A DNA stretch of 64,000 nucleotides from CAJQQK01 sp965224225 (GCA_965224225.1 CBDCZF010000035.1:496001-560000); one strand, 5' to 3'; counted from the first letter of the stretch, positions 18,029 to 26,981 are shown. The notes: generated from the sequence alone by a model not told the origin. Numbers and translations: made by a program.

Positions 18029-18904
18029 ATGAACACCCACCTCAAGGGCTTGCTGCTGACGATTAGCGGCGTGCTCATCGTTTCACCGGACACGCTGCTC
18101 ATCCGCCTGATCGCGATGGATGTGTTCAGCACGGCTGCCTGGCGCGGCCTGCTGCAGGCAGTCGGCCTCGCCCTGGTCCTCGTTGCGTTCTATCGCTCGC
18201 GGACCCGAGAGGCCTTTCTGGCGATCGGCTGGGTCGGCGTCATGCTGGCCGTGGTCTTTTCCCTGACGAGTTTCGCGTTCATCACGGCTGTCAAATACAC
18301 GTCTGTCGCCAACGTGCTTGTCATCCTGGCGAGCACGCCGTTTCATGCCGCGATCCTGAGCCGCATCTTTCTTGGCGAGAACGTTGCACTCCACACCTGG
18401 ATTGCGATCCTGATCGGCCTACTCGGCATCGCGATCATCGTCTCGGACGGCATTCGCAGCGGCTCGATGTTCGGAGATCTGATGGCACTCGTCTCAGCCC
18501 TGATGCTGGCCGCCAAGCTGACGATTGTCAGGAGCCGGCGCCACATCAACATGATCCCGGCGATGGTGATCAGCGGCTTGATGTTTTCGGCAATCGCCGT
18601 CGCGATCGGCGGACCGCCGACGGTGCCGGACCAGACGCAGCTGATCTGGGTGTTGCTGATGGGTTTTGCCGTGATCACGCCGGCCACGGCACTGCTGACG
18701 CTCGGGCCGCGCTATCTGCCCGCGCCCGAAGTCGGCCTCATCGTGCTGCTCGAGACCGTGCTCGGGCCATTATGGGTCTGGCTGGTGATCGGCGAAACAC
18801 CGACCAAGTGGGCCTTGGTCGGCGGCGCGATCGTGGTTGCGACGCTTGTCACGCATGCGCTGGTCAGCATGCACGCCTACCGGCGGCAGTCCCAACGGTT
18901 GTGA
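18029..18904 (+). CDS. EamA/DMT-family transporter
   Basis: Inner-membrane protein of 291 residues with about ten hydrophobic segments and two EamA repeats. FKAV-like features of the drug/metabolite transporter superfamily are seen: ITAVKYTSVANVLVILASTP closes the first half with a conserved Pro, and GPRYLPAPEVGLIVLLETVLGPLWVWL closes the second. Such proteins export amino acids, nucleosides or drugs; the substrate cannot be inferred. The ribosome site is weak, so the start at 18029 is provisional. Confidence 0.85.
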   Translation: MNTHLKGLLLTISGVLIVSPDTLLIRLIAMDVFSTAAWRGLLQAVGLALVLVAFYRSRTREAFLAIGWVGVMLAVVFSLTSFAFITAVKYTSVANVLVILASTPFHAAILSRIFLGENVALHTWIAILIGLLGIAIIVSDGIRSGSMFGDLMALVSALMLAAKLTIVRSRRHINMIPAMVISGLMFSAIAVAIGGPPTVPDQTQLIWVLLMGFAVITPATALLTLGPRYLPAPEVGLIVLLETVLGPLWVWLVIGETPTKWALVGGAIVVATLVTHALVSMHAYRRQSQRL

Positions 18905-18932
18905 AACACGCCGGCCTGCCAGCCTGCCGGTG

Positions 18933-19280
18933 TCAATTCACCATATAGGTGAACGCCACAACGCTGAGGCCGAGCGCCATGTACCAGAATGCCATGTAGG
19001 CAGTCCACATCGACGCCAGGATGGGCGCGTTCTTGCGCGTCATCGCCGGATGCTCGACCTGCTCCTGCTTGATCCGATCATCGCTGCGCTTTTCAGGGCC
19101 CCAGACGACGCGAATGAAGAACCATTTGAACGACAGGCGCACGTCGCGCAGCTTCGAGTTGTCCGACGACTGGTTCAGCACCCGATCGATTTCCGAGCGC
19201 TGTCCGTCCGAAAGCGTTCCGGCAACGTCGGGACTGAAATCGTTCCAAAATCGCTTCGATGCAACGCAAACTTCACTCAT
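18933..19280 (-). CDS. Small membrane-anchored protein of unknown function
   Basis: A 115-residue protein starting MSEVCVASKRFWNDFSPDV at the ATG at 19280; a TTG four codons upstream is a poorer alternative. The soluble N-terminal part is polar (LSDGQRSEIDRVLNQ, SDDRIKQEQVEHPAMTRK). Residues about 89-113 form one strongly hydrophobic segment, ASMWTAYMAFWYMALGLSVV, near the C-terminus. I do not recognise a family. It is a tail-anchored single-pass protein by topology. It diverges from the Crp-like regulator. Confidence 0.6.
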   Translation of the reverse strand: MSEVCVASKRFWNDFSPDVAGTLSDGQRSEIDRVLNQSSDNSKLRDVRLSFKWFFIRVVWGPEKRSDDRIKQEQVEHPAMTRKNAPILASMWTAYMAFWYMALGLSVVAFTYMVN

Positions 19281-19563
19281 ACCAGACCCCAAATCCTGTA
19301 CTGTGGCCGAACGTCAATCGTCACGCCGCGCCGCGAAGATGCCCGACTATGACACCAAACATTTACGATCGTGTTAGCGAGCGGGGCCTTGTATGGATCC
19401 TCGCGTTGACAGCTCGTAACGAGGGGAGGCAACACATAATTAACCATCGTGGCCTCATTCAGACTGGCGATGAAGTGGTCCGGTCACAACGTCGGATCGA
19501 TTTCCATACCAAATCCAAGCAACGTTATTGACGGCGGGCGTCGCACGATCTGGAATCGATGCC

Positions 19564-20244
19564 ATGGATAAGTCGACAAACTGGCTTTCGAGAGTTGAGG
19601 CATTCCAGGATTTGGACTGGGAGGCAAAGTCTGCCCTCTCACGCCTGCAGCCAAGCCGATTGCCTGCCGGCGAGATCCTGTTTCGGCCGGGTGATGAAAC
19701 GAAGGGCTTTCCCGTGGTCCTGGAGGGCTACGTCGGCGTCTATCTGACCGGACCGAACGGGCGTGAAATTCTGCTTTACGGCGTCAATGCCGGCCAGTCG
19801 TGTGTGCAAAGCACACTCGGCCTGCTTGGCGGCGCCCACTATACGGGCGAGGCCATCACCCAGTCTGCCGTCGAGGTCGTGCTCATACCGAAGAGTACAT
19901 TCGATCATTTGCTTGCCAATTCGGATGGCTTTCGCCGCTATCTGTTCGGCGCCTTCGCCTTTCGCATGCAGACCGTGATGCAGCTTCTCGAGCGTGTCGC
20001 GTTCATCAAGGTCGAAGAGCGGCTCGCAGAGTTGCTGCTCGAGCGAGCCGATACCGGCGGCCTGGTCGGCGCCACGCACCAGGAGCTTGCAACCGCCATC
20101 GGGTCGGCCCGCGAAGTCGTGTCGCGACGGCTCGAAGCGTTCGCCAAGAAGGATCTCGTGGCGCTTGAGCGCGGTCACGTAAAGATCACGAACGAGACGG
20201 GGCTGCGCAGGCTCGCCGGACTTTCGAGCCGCGTGAGTGACTAG
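19564..20244 (+). CDS. Crp/Fnr-family transcriptional regulator without Fe-S cysteines
   Basis: A 226-residue regulator with an N-terminal cyclic-nucleotide-binding-like beta barrel (LPAGEILFRPGDETKGFPVV, LYGVNAGQSCVQSTLGLL) and a C-terminal winged helix-turn-helix with ATHQELATAIGSAREVVSRRLEAF as the recognition region. The N-terminal cysteine cluster of true FNR proteins is absent. It precedes a DUF2892 membrane protein gene by 85 bases on the same strand; this pairing often occurs in sulfide or redox-responsive loci. The ATG at 19564 is used because homology begins there. Confidence 0.88.
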   Translation: MDKSTNWLSRVEAFQDLDWEAKSALSRLQPSRLPAGEILFRPGDETKGFPVVLEGYVGVYLTGPNGREILLYGVNAGQSCVQSTLGLLGGAHYTGEAITQSAVEVVLIPKSTFDHLLANSDGFRRYLFGAFAFRMQTVMQLLERVAFIKVEERLAELLLERADTGGLVGATHQELATAIGSAREVVSRRLEAFAKKDLVALERGHVKITNETGLRRLAGLSSRVSD

Positions 20245-20328
20245 ATCACAGACACGGGCCAAGCCCGCTCATACAGTATCTCCAACGGATTGAGCCGCGA
20301 ACCGGCTAACCAGGAATGGAGAAGTCTG

Positions 20329-20535
20329 ATGTTCAAGAACAATGTCGGTACGATCGACCGGGCCCTGCGGATCATTGTTGGCATTGCAGCGATCGCCGCC
20401 TTCTTCCTCTACCCGGAAGCAGAGTGGCGCTACTGGACACTGATCGGACTGGTTCCTTTGCTCACCGGCCTGATCGGCAGTTGCCCCGCCTACACGCTGT
20501 TCGGCCTGTCGACCTGCCCGATGAAGCGAGCCTGA
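20329..20535 (+). CDS. DUF2892 (YgaP-type transmembrane) protein
   Basis: A 68-residue inner-membrane protein of the DUF2892 family, starting MFKNNVGTIDRALRIIVGIA. Two membrane helices are visible (RIIVGIAAIAAFFLY, YWTLIGLVPLLTGLIG), followed by the family-typical SCPAYTLFGLSTCPMK with two cysteines near the second helix end. In YgaP this domain is fused to rhodanese, suggesting links to sulfur transfer. Here it is a single domain next to a Crp-like regulator. The ATG at 20329 follows GGAGAA. Confidence 0.85.
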   Translation: MFKNNVGTIDRALRIIVGIAAIAAFFLYPEAEWRYWTLIGLVPLLTGLIGSCPAYTLFGLSTCPMKRA

Positions 20536-20935
20536 GCTGACGAAAGTTCATCGCGAGCACCGCACACGCGGCTTCTCGCAATGGGGACGGGCATTCGCCT
20601 TGCTTCCCGACGGCCATCCGACCGTAACGCGTGCATGGGTTTCGGGGGGCGGCGAGCGCGTTGCCGGCAATCCCGCATTTTCTTGCCGGCAGCGCTCTTG
20701 CTGGGGGGCCATAGGGATAGATTACTCGAACTGGCCGATAGACTTGCCGGTTTTTGCCGCGGGGCGTTGTGCTGTTCAAACCGGCTCGAAAGCCCACAGT
20801 CCAGCCCCGCGATGGCCTGGCCGGTCGTCAGGGCCTGGAACACCAGGCCCTGATTCTCGAAATTTCAGGCCGCTATTGAACCAGATGGCGCCTCGCCGCG
20901 ACTCCTGATTGTACAGTCAAACAGGAGCCAGCAAG
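20536..20935. other. Intergenic stretch without evident gene
   Basis: About 400 bases between DUF2892 and the small secreted protein gene. Short open frames exist on both strands but have no ribosome site or recognisable residues. A GCCGGCAA / TTGCCGGC inverted pair (20660s and 20690s) could form a hairpin and may be a terminator-like structure. I see no RNA gene. Confidence 0.4.
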
Positions 20936-21202
20936 ATGAACGCCAAGAACCTCTTCAAACCCACATTTCTGATCCTTGCCGCCGGGTCTGTCGCAGCGTC
21001 CCTGACGTTCGGCGCCACTTCGGCGATGGCCGGCAAGGAAGTGTTCGTGCGCACCAAGCCGCACGTCAACGTTGCCAAACCGGCCGCCACCGGCAAGTTC
21101 GCGGCCGAAACCCCGACAGTGGCCCGCAAATGGTGCGGTCCCGGCGGCCGCCTGTGCATCGAGAACGGGCGCTGGACCTGGAAGAAGAAAAAGAAGAAAT
21201 AG
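20936..21202 (+). CDS. Small secreted cationic protein with CxxxxxxC loop and poly-Lys tail
   Basis: An 88-residue protein with a clear Sec signal peptide: NLFKPTFLILAAGSVAASLT, ending SAMA before GKEV. The mature part (about 56 residues) is strongly basic, has one Cys pair (WCGPGGRLCIENGRW), and ends in six lysines preceded by WTWK. The start at 20936 follows CAGGAG. I do not recognise a family. A short exported peptide with a disulfide and a cationic tail could bind nucleic acid, LPS or membranes, but that is inference. It lies alone between unrelated genes; the AT-rich membrane gene is about 200 bases downstream. Confidence 0.6.
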   Translation: MNAKNLFKPTFLILAAGSVAASLTFGATSAMAGKEVFVRTKPHVNVAKPAATGKFAAETPTVARKWCGPGGRLCIENGRWTWKKKKKK

Positions 21203-21397
21203 CAAACGACCGGCATCACGGAACTGGCCGTTGATGCCGGCCTTCCGATTTGACAAGTCACCGCTATCGGAAATCGGCATGATTGCGTAGAATAAGAGTT
21301 GGCAAATGTGGAAGATCTGCACGTCACTGGCAAGCATGAGGATTGATCACATCAGTGCATTCGAATAACGTCACATGCGCCTAAGGAGAACTTTCCG

Positions 21398-22054
21398 ATG
21401 GAAGCAAACTATGGAGTGGCGTTGATCCTCTTTGCAATTTATAATATTGTGCATACATTCTGGTTTGAACGACACTTTTCTTCGCTTCGTCGATCGGGAG
21501 TATCATTATCTGATCTAAGACCTGCTTATTGGTTTCTGTTCAACAGATTATTTTTGAAAGGCGCCGTTTGGCTGACGTGTTTCTACTATTTCGGGCTGGA
21601 AGCTGCGTTATTGTTTGTGCTGGTTGCTGGACCTGCCGCATCGATAATCAAGATCTGCTTTGATGAGAGAAGCCGACTGGGTCAAGTCATCCAATCGGTA
21701 TATGCTTATGCCATGATATTTCTTGCTTATTGGCATGTGAATCCAGCTTATCTTCGACTGATAATAGTTCTCTCTGCCATCTGGGTCGTTGCCTCGACTT
21801 TCTTTCCGAACAGATTGGGCGTAAAATCGCCGCTCGCGCATATCGATAGCGACAAGCTTCCAAACGCCAAATTGACGTTCCTACTTGTAGCCACTATTAT
21901 GTTGGTCGTCAGCGAAACAGTTTGGCATTTTCTTGGGTTGGGCACATGGGTCTGGGTCTACGCTTTTCAAGAAATGCTATTCTCGATCTATTTTCTAACA
22001 GCGCTGGGCGTGATGCGCTTCTTCGGTAGATCATGGCTGCCCGGATCGCCCTGA
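21398..22054 (+). CDS. AT-rich multi-spanning membrane protein, unknown function
   Basis: A 218-residue hydrophobic protein with about six membrane segments (YGVALILFAIYNIVHTFWFE, FYYFGLEAALLFVLVAG, LRLIIVLSAIWVVASTFFP, LTFLLVATIMLVVSETVWHF, MLFSIYFLTALGVMRFFG). Its base composition is visibly AT-richer than both neighbours, with A/T-rich codons such as TTA, ATA and AAT common. This is a sign of horizontal acquisition. The ATG at 21398 follows TAAGGAGAA. I do not recognise the family and can give no function. It converges on dddP within 20 bases. Confidence 0.7.
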   Translation: MEANYGVALILFAIYNIVHTFWFERHFSSLRRSGVSLSDLRPAYWFLFNRLFLKGAVWLTCFYYFGLEAALLFVLVAGPAASIIKICFDERSRLGQVIQSVYAYAMIFLAYWHVNPAYLRLIIVLSAIWVVASTFFPNRLGVKSPLAHIDSDKLPNAKLTFLLVATIMLVVSETVWHFLGLGTWVWVYAFQEMLFSIYFLTALGVMRFFGRSWLPGSP

Positions 22055-22072
22055 CAATGCGAGGCCTCCCAA

Positions 22073-23401
22073 TTACATCCCACCCATCAACTTCTCATCA
22101 AACGGGCACCGGGTCAGGTTCTCGTACCCCGTCTCGGTGATCAGCACCTGGTCTTCGAGCTTGATGCCGTCCTTGCCACCCACCGCCCCGATGTAGGCCT
22201 CGACGCAGAGCATCATGCCGGGCTGCAGGACGCCGTCGTAGCCAGAATCTTCGAAATCGACCGGATACTTGATCGCCGGCCATTCATCACAGAGCCCGAC
22301 ACCATGTAGTTTCACACTGTAGCGCCGGGGAATGAACTCCTCTGGCAAGGGCGTACCGCCATAAGTGAGTTCGCGGAAAGTAACGCCGGGTTTCAGCAAC
22401 TCCATGTTCGATCTGATCTGCTCATAGGCGACCGCGTGGAGGCGGCGCTGCTCATTGGTCGGCCGGCCGTCGCCGATGAACCAGGAGCGCGAGATGTCGG
22501 CGCACATGCCGTAACAACCAACAAGGTCGGTATCAAAACTCAAAATCTCGTTATTCTGGATGACACGGGGGCCGCACTCCTGGAACCAGGGGTTGGTACG
22601 CGGACCCGATGAAAGGATGCGCGTTTCGATCCATTCGCCGCCGCGTTTGATGTTTTCCTTGTGCAGTTCGGCCCAGACATCGTTCTCCGTCACGCCGGGC
22701 CGGGCTGCCTCGTGCATGACGGCGACCGATTGTTCGCAGGCCCACATCGCACAGCGCATCGCCTTGATCTCGTCAGGGCCCTTGATGCTGCGGCTGTGTT
22801 CGGTGACCTCCTCACCCTCGTGCACTTCGATGCCACGTCGCTCGAGCGCCTTGAGGCCCGCAATCTGGATCTTGTCGACCGCCAGACGGCGGTTGGAGCC
22901 GGCATGCTCTTTCAGGACATCTTCAATCTGGCCGGCGAATAGTTCTGCCTTTTCCTCCGAGCGGTCGCCGGTCACAAAATAGAAGAACGAGGCGCCGCCG
23001 CGCACCTCGCGGACCAGCGGGTTGAAGGCACTGAGATGTTCGAGGCCGACATAGTCCCAGAGGATCATGTAGCCGGAAGCCAGCACCAGGCAGGCACGGA
23101 ACGGATTGTGGGCGGCCCAGAGCTGCATGTTGGTGGTGTCGGTCGCGTACCGGATGCTCAATGGGTCGTACATCAGGACGCCTGCCAGATCGCGCTTGAC
23201 CACCTCATTGGTAAGCCGTTCGAGGCGGAAGCGGCGCATGGCCTGCAGGTCGGGACATTCGAGGCCGGCTGCGGCCCACTCATCGTAAGCGAGCTTGGTC
23301 GGGCCGATCTCCACGCGGTCGTTTTCATCGGGCGTGTTGTCGGGCCGGCGCCGGATTGGGTCGATCTTCGGTGAGGGGACCGAAAAGGGCGAATGTGTCA
23401 T
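22073..23401 (-). CDS. dddP: DddP-type dimethylsulfoniopropionate lyase (M24 metallopeptidase fold)
   Basis: A 442-residue M24-fold protein with the residues of DddP, which cleaves DMSP to dimethyl sulfide and acrylate rather than peptides. The iron ligands appear as Asp290, Asp292 and Asp302 (SFDTDLVGCYGMCADISRSW), His366 (KLHGVGLCDEWP), Glu401 (CVEAYIG) and Glu416 (KLEDQVL). Asp372, in the place of the proposed catalytic base, and Tyr361 are also present. Spacing equals that of the Ruegeria/Roseobacter denitrificans enzyme as I recall it, shifted by a constant five residues. N-terminal ATDTTNMQLWAAHNP and GGEWIETRILSSGPRTNPW are also family-typical. A general Xaa-Pro peptidase is the alternative. 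No other ddd gene is nearby. Confidence 0.85.
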   Translation of the reverse strand: MTHSPFSVPSPKIDPIRRRPDNTPDENDRVEIGPTKLAYDEWAAAGLECPDLQAMRRFRLERLTNEVVKRDLAGVLMYDPLSIRYATDTTNMQLWAAHNPFRACLVLASGYMILWDYVGLEHLSAFNPLVREVRGGASFFYFVTGDRSEEKAELFAGQIEDVLKEHAGSNRRLAVDKIQIAGLKALERRGIEVHEGEEVTEHSRSIKGPDEIKAMRCAMWACEQSVAVMHEAARPGVTENDVWAELHKENIKRGGEWIETRILSSGPRTNPWFQECGPRVIQNNEILSFDTDLVGCYGMCADISRSWFIGDGRPTNEQRRLHAVAYEQIRSNMELLKPGVTFRELTYGGTPLPEEFIPRRYSVKLHGVGLCDEWPAIKYPVDFEDSGYDGVLQPGMMLCVEAYIGAVGGKDGIKLEDQVLITETGYENLTRCPFDEKLMGGM

Positions 23402-23536
23402 GGCGTTTGATTGTCGGCGGGGTTAACGAACGGCAGCACTGGTTATTGTTGGCTGAATTTCAAGCCTTGCGAGCGCCAAAAGACGACACCACATGACGGG
23501 CGTTCGCCAAGTTTCAGCCTCTTGAGGACCCGCCCG

Positions 23537-24220
23537 ATGACACCAGACGACCGCAAGCTGATCGGAGACTTGTTTGCGCGCATGCGCGACGTACGCGATC
23601 TCGACAAGGACCGCGATGCCGAGACATTCATTCACGATCAAATGCGCGGCAATGCCGATTCACCCTATCTGCTGGTGCAATCGGTTCTCGCGCAGGAACA
23701 CGCCCTGCAACAGGCCGATCAGCGGATAAGCGAGCTGGAAGGACAGCTGGCGGACCGCGAGCAATCCGGCAGCACAGCGCCAAACAGAAGCGCCGGTTTC
23801 GGTGCCACCGCGAGCGTGCCGCCGGCCGGCCCGGCACCGTGGCAGGCTGTTTCCGATGCGGGCCGGGAGACCGACAAAGGCGCAGCGCAAAATGGCCGGA
23901 GCCAGGCACAGCGTGGCGGCGGCAGCTTCATGCAGCAGGCAATGACCACTGCTGCCGGCGTTGCCGGCGGTATGCTGCTGGCGAGCGGGATTTCGAGCCT
24001 GCTCGGCTCAGGCACAGCCCAGGCGACTGAGGCCGGCGCGCCGTCGAGCGATACGTCCGTCACTGAGGCTGCCGGCACGGACGGCGATGTCCAGACGGTT
24101 GCCGATGACGCCTCAACAACAGGCCACGAAGCGATGGTCGAGGAAGACGATGAATGGGGAGGCGATGATGGCTGGAGCGCTGGTGACGGCGGCGATTGGG
24201 GCTTCGACCTCGATATCTAG
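23537..24220 (+). CDS. DUF2076 domain-containing protein
   Basis: A 227-residue protein of the DUF2076 family. The N-terminal part (TPDDRKLIGDLFARMRDVRD, SPYLLVQSVLAQEHALQQAD) is helical with a coiled-coil-like stretch. A Gly/Ala-rich hydrophobic region follows (AGVAGGMLLASGISSLLG, residues about 148-165). The C-terminus is low-complexity acidic, with repeated DDEWGGDDGW and GDGGDWGFD. This layout is usual for the family; its function is unknown and annotations as periplasmic sensor proteins are not proven. The ATG at 23537 lacks a strong ribosome site but is where homology begins. It diverges from dddP across 135 bases. Confidence 0.8.
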   Translation: MTPDDRKLIGDLFARMRDVRDLDKDRDAETFIHDQMRGNADSPYLLVQSVLAQEHALQQADQRISELEGQLADREQSGSTAPNRSAGFGATASVPPAGPAPWQAVSDAGRETDKGAAQNGRSQAQRGGGSFMQQAMTTAAGVAGGMLLASGISSLLGSGTAQATEAGAPSSDTSVTEAAGTDGDVQTVADDASTTGHEAMVEEDDEWGGDDGWSAGDGGDWGFDLDI

Positions 24221-24241
24221 ATCATCACGCGACCGGCCCAT

Positions 24242-25084
24242 TCACGAGGCCTCGATATCGGCTGCAAGCAGATCATAGAGTTCACGGGTAACTTCCGGGC
24301 GCCTGCCGAACCATAGTTCGAAGCCGCGCACGGCCTGATGCAATAGCATGTCGAGGCCATTCGACGTGGCAAGGCCACGCGCCTCGGCATCCGCCAGCAA
24401 CGGCGTTTTCAACGGCACGTAAACGATGTCGGCAACCACCGAGTCGGCCGACATTGGCGCGATGTCTATATCGAGCGGTTCGCCGCCATGAAGGCCGAGC
24501 GACGTCGCGTTGACGAGCAGGTCGGCATCATCGAGCAATGCCGGCAGATCATCCCAGGTCGCGGGGCGGATCATGCGCCCGAACTTTTCGCGCAACGATT
24601 CTGCCTTGGCAATCGTGCGGTTGACCACATGGATTTCGTCAATACCGCGCTCAACCAGTCCATAAGTGACCGCACGCCCGGCACCGCCGGCCCCGAGCAC
24701 GATCGCCGTCTCCGTGCGCTGGTCCCAGCCGGGTGCCGTGGCATCGAGTGCCCCGAGGAAGCCTTCAACGTCCGTGTTGGTCGAGCGCAGCACGCCACCT
24801 TCATCGAACCATAACGTGTTGGCGGCATTGACCGCGGTGGCACGCTGATCAGGCTCGGACAGCTGAAACGCAAGATCCTTGTAGGGCATCGTCACGTTGG
24901 CACCGACATAGCCGTGTGATTTGAGATTGGTGATGAACTCGGCCGCGTCGTCCGGCGCGACCTCTTCGGCACGGTAATTCGCTTCGAGACCGTACTTGAC
25001 GATCCAGTAACCATGCAGCTTCGGTGAGCGCGAGTGGCGGGCCGGATAGCCGATCACACAGGCAGCGCGCGGTTTCGTCGTCAT
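24242..25084 (-). CDS. aroE: Shikimate dehydrogenase
   Basis: NADP-dependent reduction of 3-dehydroshikimate to shikimate in aromatic amino-acid synthesis. The 280-residue protein begins MTTKPRAACVIGYPARHSRS, with the substrate-binding PARHSRSPKLHGYW block. It has the catalytic Lys in GANVTMPYKD and the NADP-binding Rossmann glycines in VLGAGGAGRAVTYG. Full length. The ATG at 25084 is chosen as homology starts there. Confidence 0.95.
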   Translation of the reverse strand: MTTKPRAACVIGYPARHSRSPKLHGYWIVKYGLEANYRAEEVAPDDAAEFITNLKSHGYVGANVTMPYKDLAFQLSEPDQRATAVNAANTLWFDEGGVLRSTNTDVEGFLGALDATAPGWDQRTETAIVLGAGGAGRAVTYGLVERGIDEIHVVNRTIAKAESLREKFGRMIRPATWDDLPALLDDADLLVNATSLGLHGGEPLDIDIAPMSADSVVADIVYVPLKTPLLADAEARGLATSNGLDMLLHQAVRGFELWFGRRPEVTRELYDLLAADIEAS

Positions 25085-25186
25085 GGGCCGGTCTCTTTCG
25101 TTCGCAACGTCAACGGGCCGGCGTCGCGGGCGCTGCCAACCACCCGAAAATAATCGCATCTTGGCGCGCACCGTGCCAGTACGCCG

Positions 25187-26341
25187 CTAATTCTGGTGGT
25201 GGAGAATGCGGTAGACGCCGAACCTCGAGGTGAGCATGCAAAGCGCTGCAATCACGACGACGACCACCACCAATAACAGATGACCGATCAGGTCGAGCGA
25301 CCCGACACCGACCAGGCGATTGAGCTCGGAAACGCTGACAGCACCGCCGCCCAGAAACTGCATCCCCACCGGCATCAGCCAGAATACCGCCACCGCGCAG
25401 ACCGCACCTAGCAGTCCGGCGCGAATACCGAGGGTTAAAAAATGCTTTTCGAATTCGTGCGCGATGAAGCGGTCGGTGGCTCCGACGAAATTCAGCACTT
25501 CGACGATATCCCGATTGGCCGCCATTGCGCTGGCGGTTGCCGAGACGATGATGGCGACCGTCGCAGCGCCGACCAGAATGAGGATGGCAAATCCGCCAAG
25601 TGCGAAGGAGCGCGTCACGGTCTTGATCTGGCGGCGCCACTGGCGGTGATCATCGAGACGGGCTGCCGGAAACCTTTCCTGCAGCGTCTGGCCGAGGCGA
25701 TCGAGATCGGGCGGACCGGCGGTATCGATTTCGATCGCAATCAGGCGCGGCACCGGTAGATCGGCCAGCGAATCGGTCTTGCCAAGCCAGGGCTCCAGCA
25801 ATTTTGCGGTCTCGGCCGTGTCGAGCGGGTTGACGGTCGAGATGCCGCGCTGCAGATGCAGAAAGGCGACGACCTCACGGATCGTCTGCTCGACGTCGGC
25901 GTTATCCGTGACCTCGATCTGGACGGTGATCTCGTTCGACATGTTGTTGAGCCATGCCGTCGCCGACTGGTTCATCATGTAGACGGCACCCGCCGTGAGG
26001 CAGGCAAGGAAACACATGATCGAGATCACGAGCGTCAGCGAGCGCCCGGTGACCGAGCCCGCCTCGACGATCGGCGCGGAGCCCAGATCGCCTGAATGAT
26101 CGGGCTGGCGCGACGGGGCGAAGAGCTCGCGCGGCGGAAGGGTGGTGCCCACTTCGTCGTGCTGCAATTGCGGTCCGCCGGATGGTGCGCCCAACCCCGT
26201 GCGCGGCCCTGTCGGGCCGGTGATGGGCTCGTCGATACCGGCAAATGCGGCACCCCGCGGCGCAGCGGCGCCGCCGGCGGCAGCGGGCCGGTGGCGATGC
26301 GATGGCCCGCTATCATCAAACGATCCGGACATGGCCCTCAT
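25187..26341 (-). CDS. ftsX: Cell division protein FtsX (ABC-type permease)
   Basis: Permease partner of FtsE in the divisome; it controls septal peptidoglycan hydrolases. The 384-residue protein has a long proline/glycine-rich cytoplasmic leader (residues 1-100), a first membrane helix (LTLVISIMCFLACLTAGAVY), a periplasmic loop, and three more helices (FAILILVGAATVAIIVSAT, GLLGAVCAVAVFWLMPVG, LLLVVVVVVIAALCML). The start overlaps the end of ftsE; ATG codons at 26341 and 26332 are both possible and neither has an ideal ribosome site. The long leader is typical of alphaproteobacterial FtsX. Confidence 0.92.
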   Translation of the reverse strand: MRAMSGSFDDSGPSHRHRPAAAGGAAAPRGAAFAGIDEPITGPTGPRTGLGAPSGGPQLQHDEVGTTLPPRELFAPSRQPDHSGDLGSAPIVEAGSVTGRSLTLVISIMCFLACLTAGAVYMMNQSATAWLNNMSNEITVQIEVTDNADVEQTIREVVAFLHLQRGISTVNPLDTAETAKLLEPWLGKTDSLADLPVPRLIAIEIDTAGPPDLDRLGQTLQERFPAARLDDHRQWRRQIKTVTRSFALGGFAILILVGAATVAIIVSATASAMAANRDIVEVLNFVGATDRFIAHEFEKHFLTLGIRAGLLGAVCAVAVFWLMPVGMQFLGGGAVSVSELNRLVGVGSLDLIGHLLLVVVVVVIAALCMLTSRFGVYRILHHQN

Positions 26342-26981
26342 GCAATTCCAGGCGCTTGGCGTTGGTCTGGCGCATCAATTGATGATCGTGCGTTGCGATG
26401 ACGACAGACGTACCAAGCCGGTTGAGTTCGATAAAGAGGCGCAGCAGGCGGCGCGCCATCTGCGGGTCGACGTTGCCGGTCGGCTCGTCGGCAAGCAGCA
26501 ACTCGGGCTTGCCGATCACGGCCCGCGCGATCGCGGCACGCTGCTGCTCACCGCCCGAGAGCACCGACGGGTAGTGGTGCATGCGATCGCCGAGGCCGAC
26601 CCATTGCAGCAGGTCAGTGACATCCTCACGGTAGTCCTGCTCGCTCTTGCCCAGAACCCGGAGCGGCAACGCGACATTCTGCCAAGTGGTCAGGTGGTCG
26701 AGCAGGCGAAAATCCTGAAAGACGATGCCGATGCGACGGCGCAAGCCGGCGCGCTTGCGGCCCGGCAGTTCAGTGACATCGTCGCCGAACAGTTCGATCT
26801 TGCCGGCCGATGGGCGCAGCGACAGGAACAACATGCGCAAAAGCGACGTCTTGCCGGCGCCCGACGGGCCCGTCAGGAAGTGAAAAGAGCCGCGCTGCAG
26901 GTGAAACGTCACCTGGCGCAGCACTTCCACCGATTGGGAGCCCTGGCCGTATCGAAGTGCGACATCGTCGAGTTTGATCAC
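26316..26981 (-). CDS. ftsE: Cell division ATP-binding protein FtsE
   Basis: Cytoplasmic ATPase of the FtsEX complex, 221 residues from a GTG start at 26981 (VIKLDDVALRYGQG). Walker A is GPSGAGKTS, the signature motif LSGGEQQRAAIARAV, Walker B LLLADEPTGN, and the switch His ATHDH. The open frame continues 52 codons upstream without an ATG in the right place, so GTG is the best start and gives the usual family length. It overlaps ftsX at its 3-prime end, so the two are translationally coupled. Confidence 0.93.
   Translation of the reverse strand: MIKLDDVALRYGQGSQSVEVLRQVTFHLQRGSFHFLTGPSGAGKTSLLRMLFLSLRPSAGKIELFGDDVTELPGRKRAGLRRRIGIVFQDFRLLDHLTTWQNVALPLRVLGKSEQDYREDVTDLLQWVGLGDRMHHYPSVLSGGEQQRAAIARAVIGKPELLLADEPTGNVDPQMARRLLRLFIELNRLGTSVVIATHDHQLMRQTNAKRLELHEGHVRIV

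Noticed and set aside
20581..20853. Small open frames between DUF2892 and the secreted protein
   Set aside because: No ribosome site, no recognisable residues, and frames on both strands compete.
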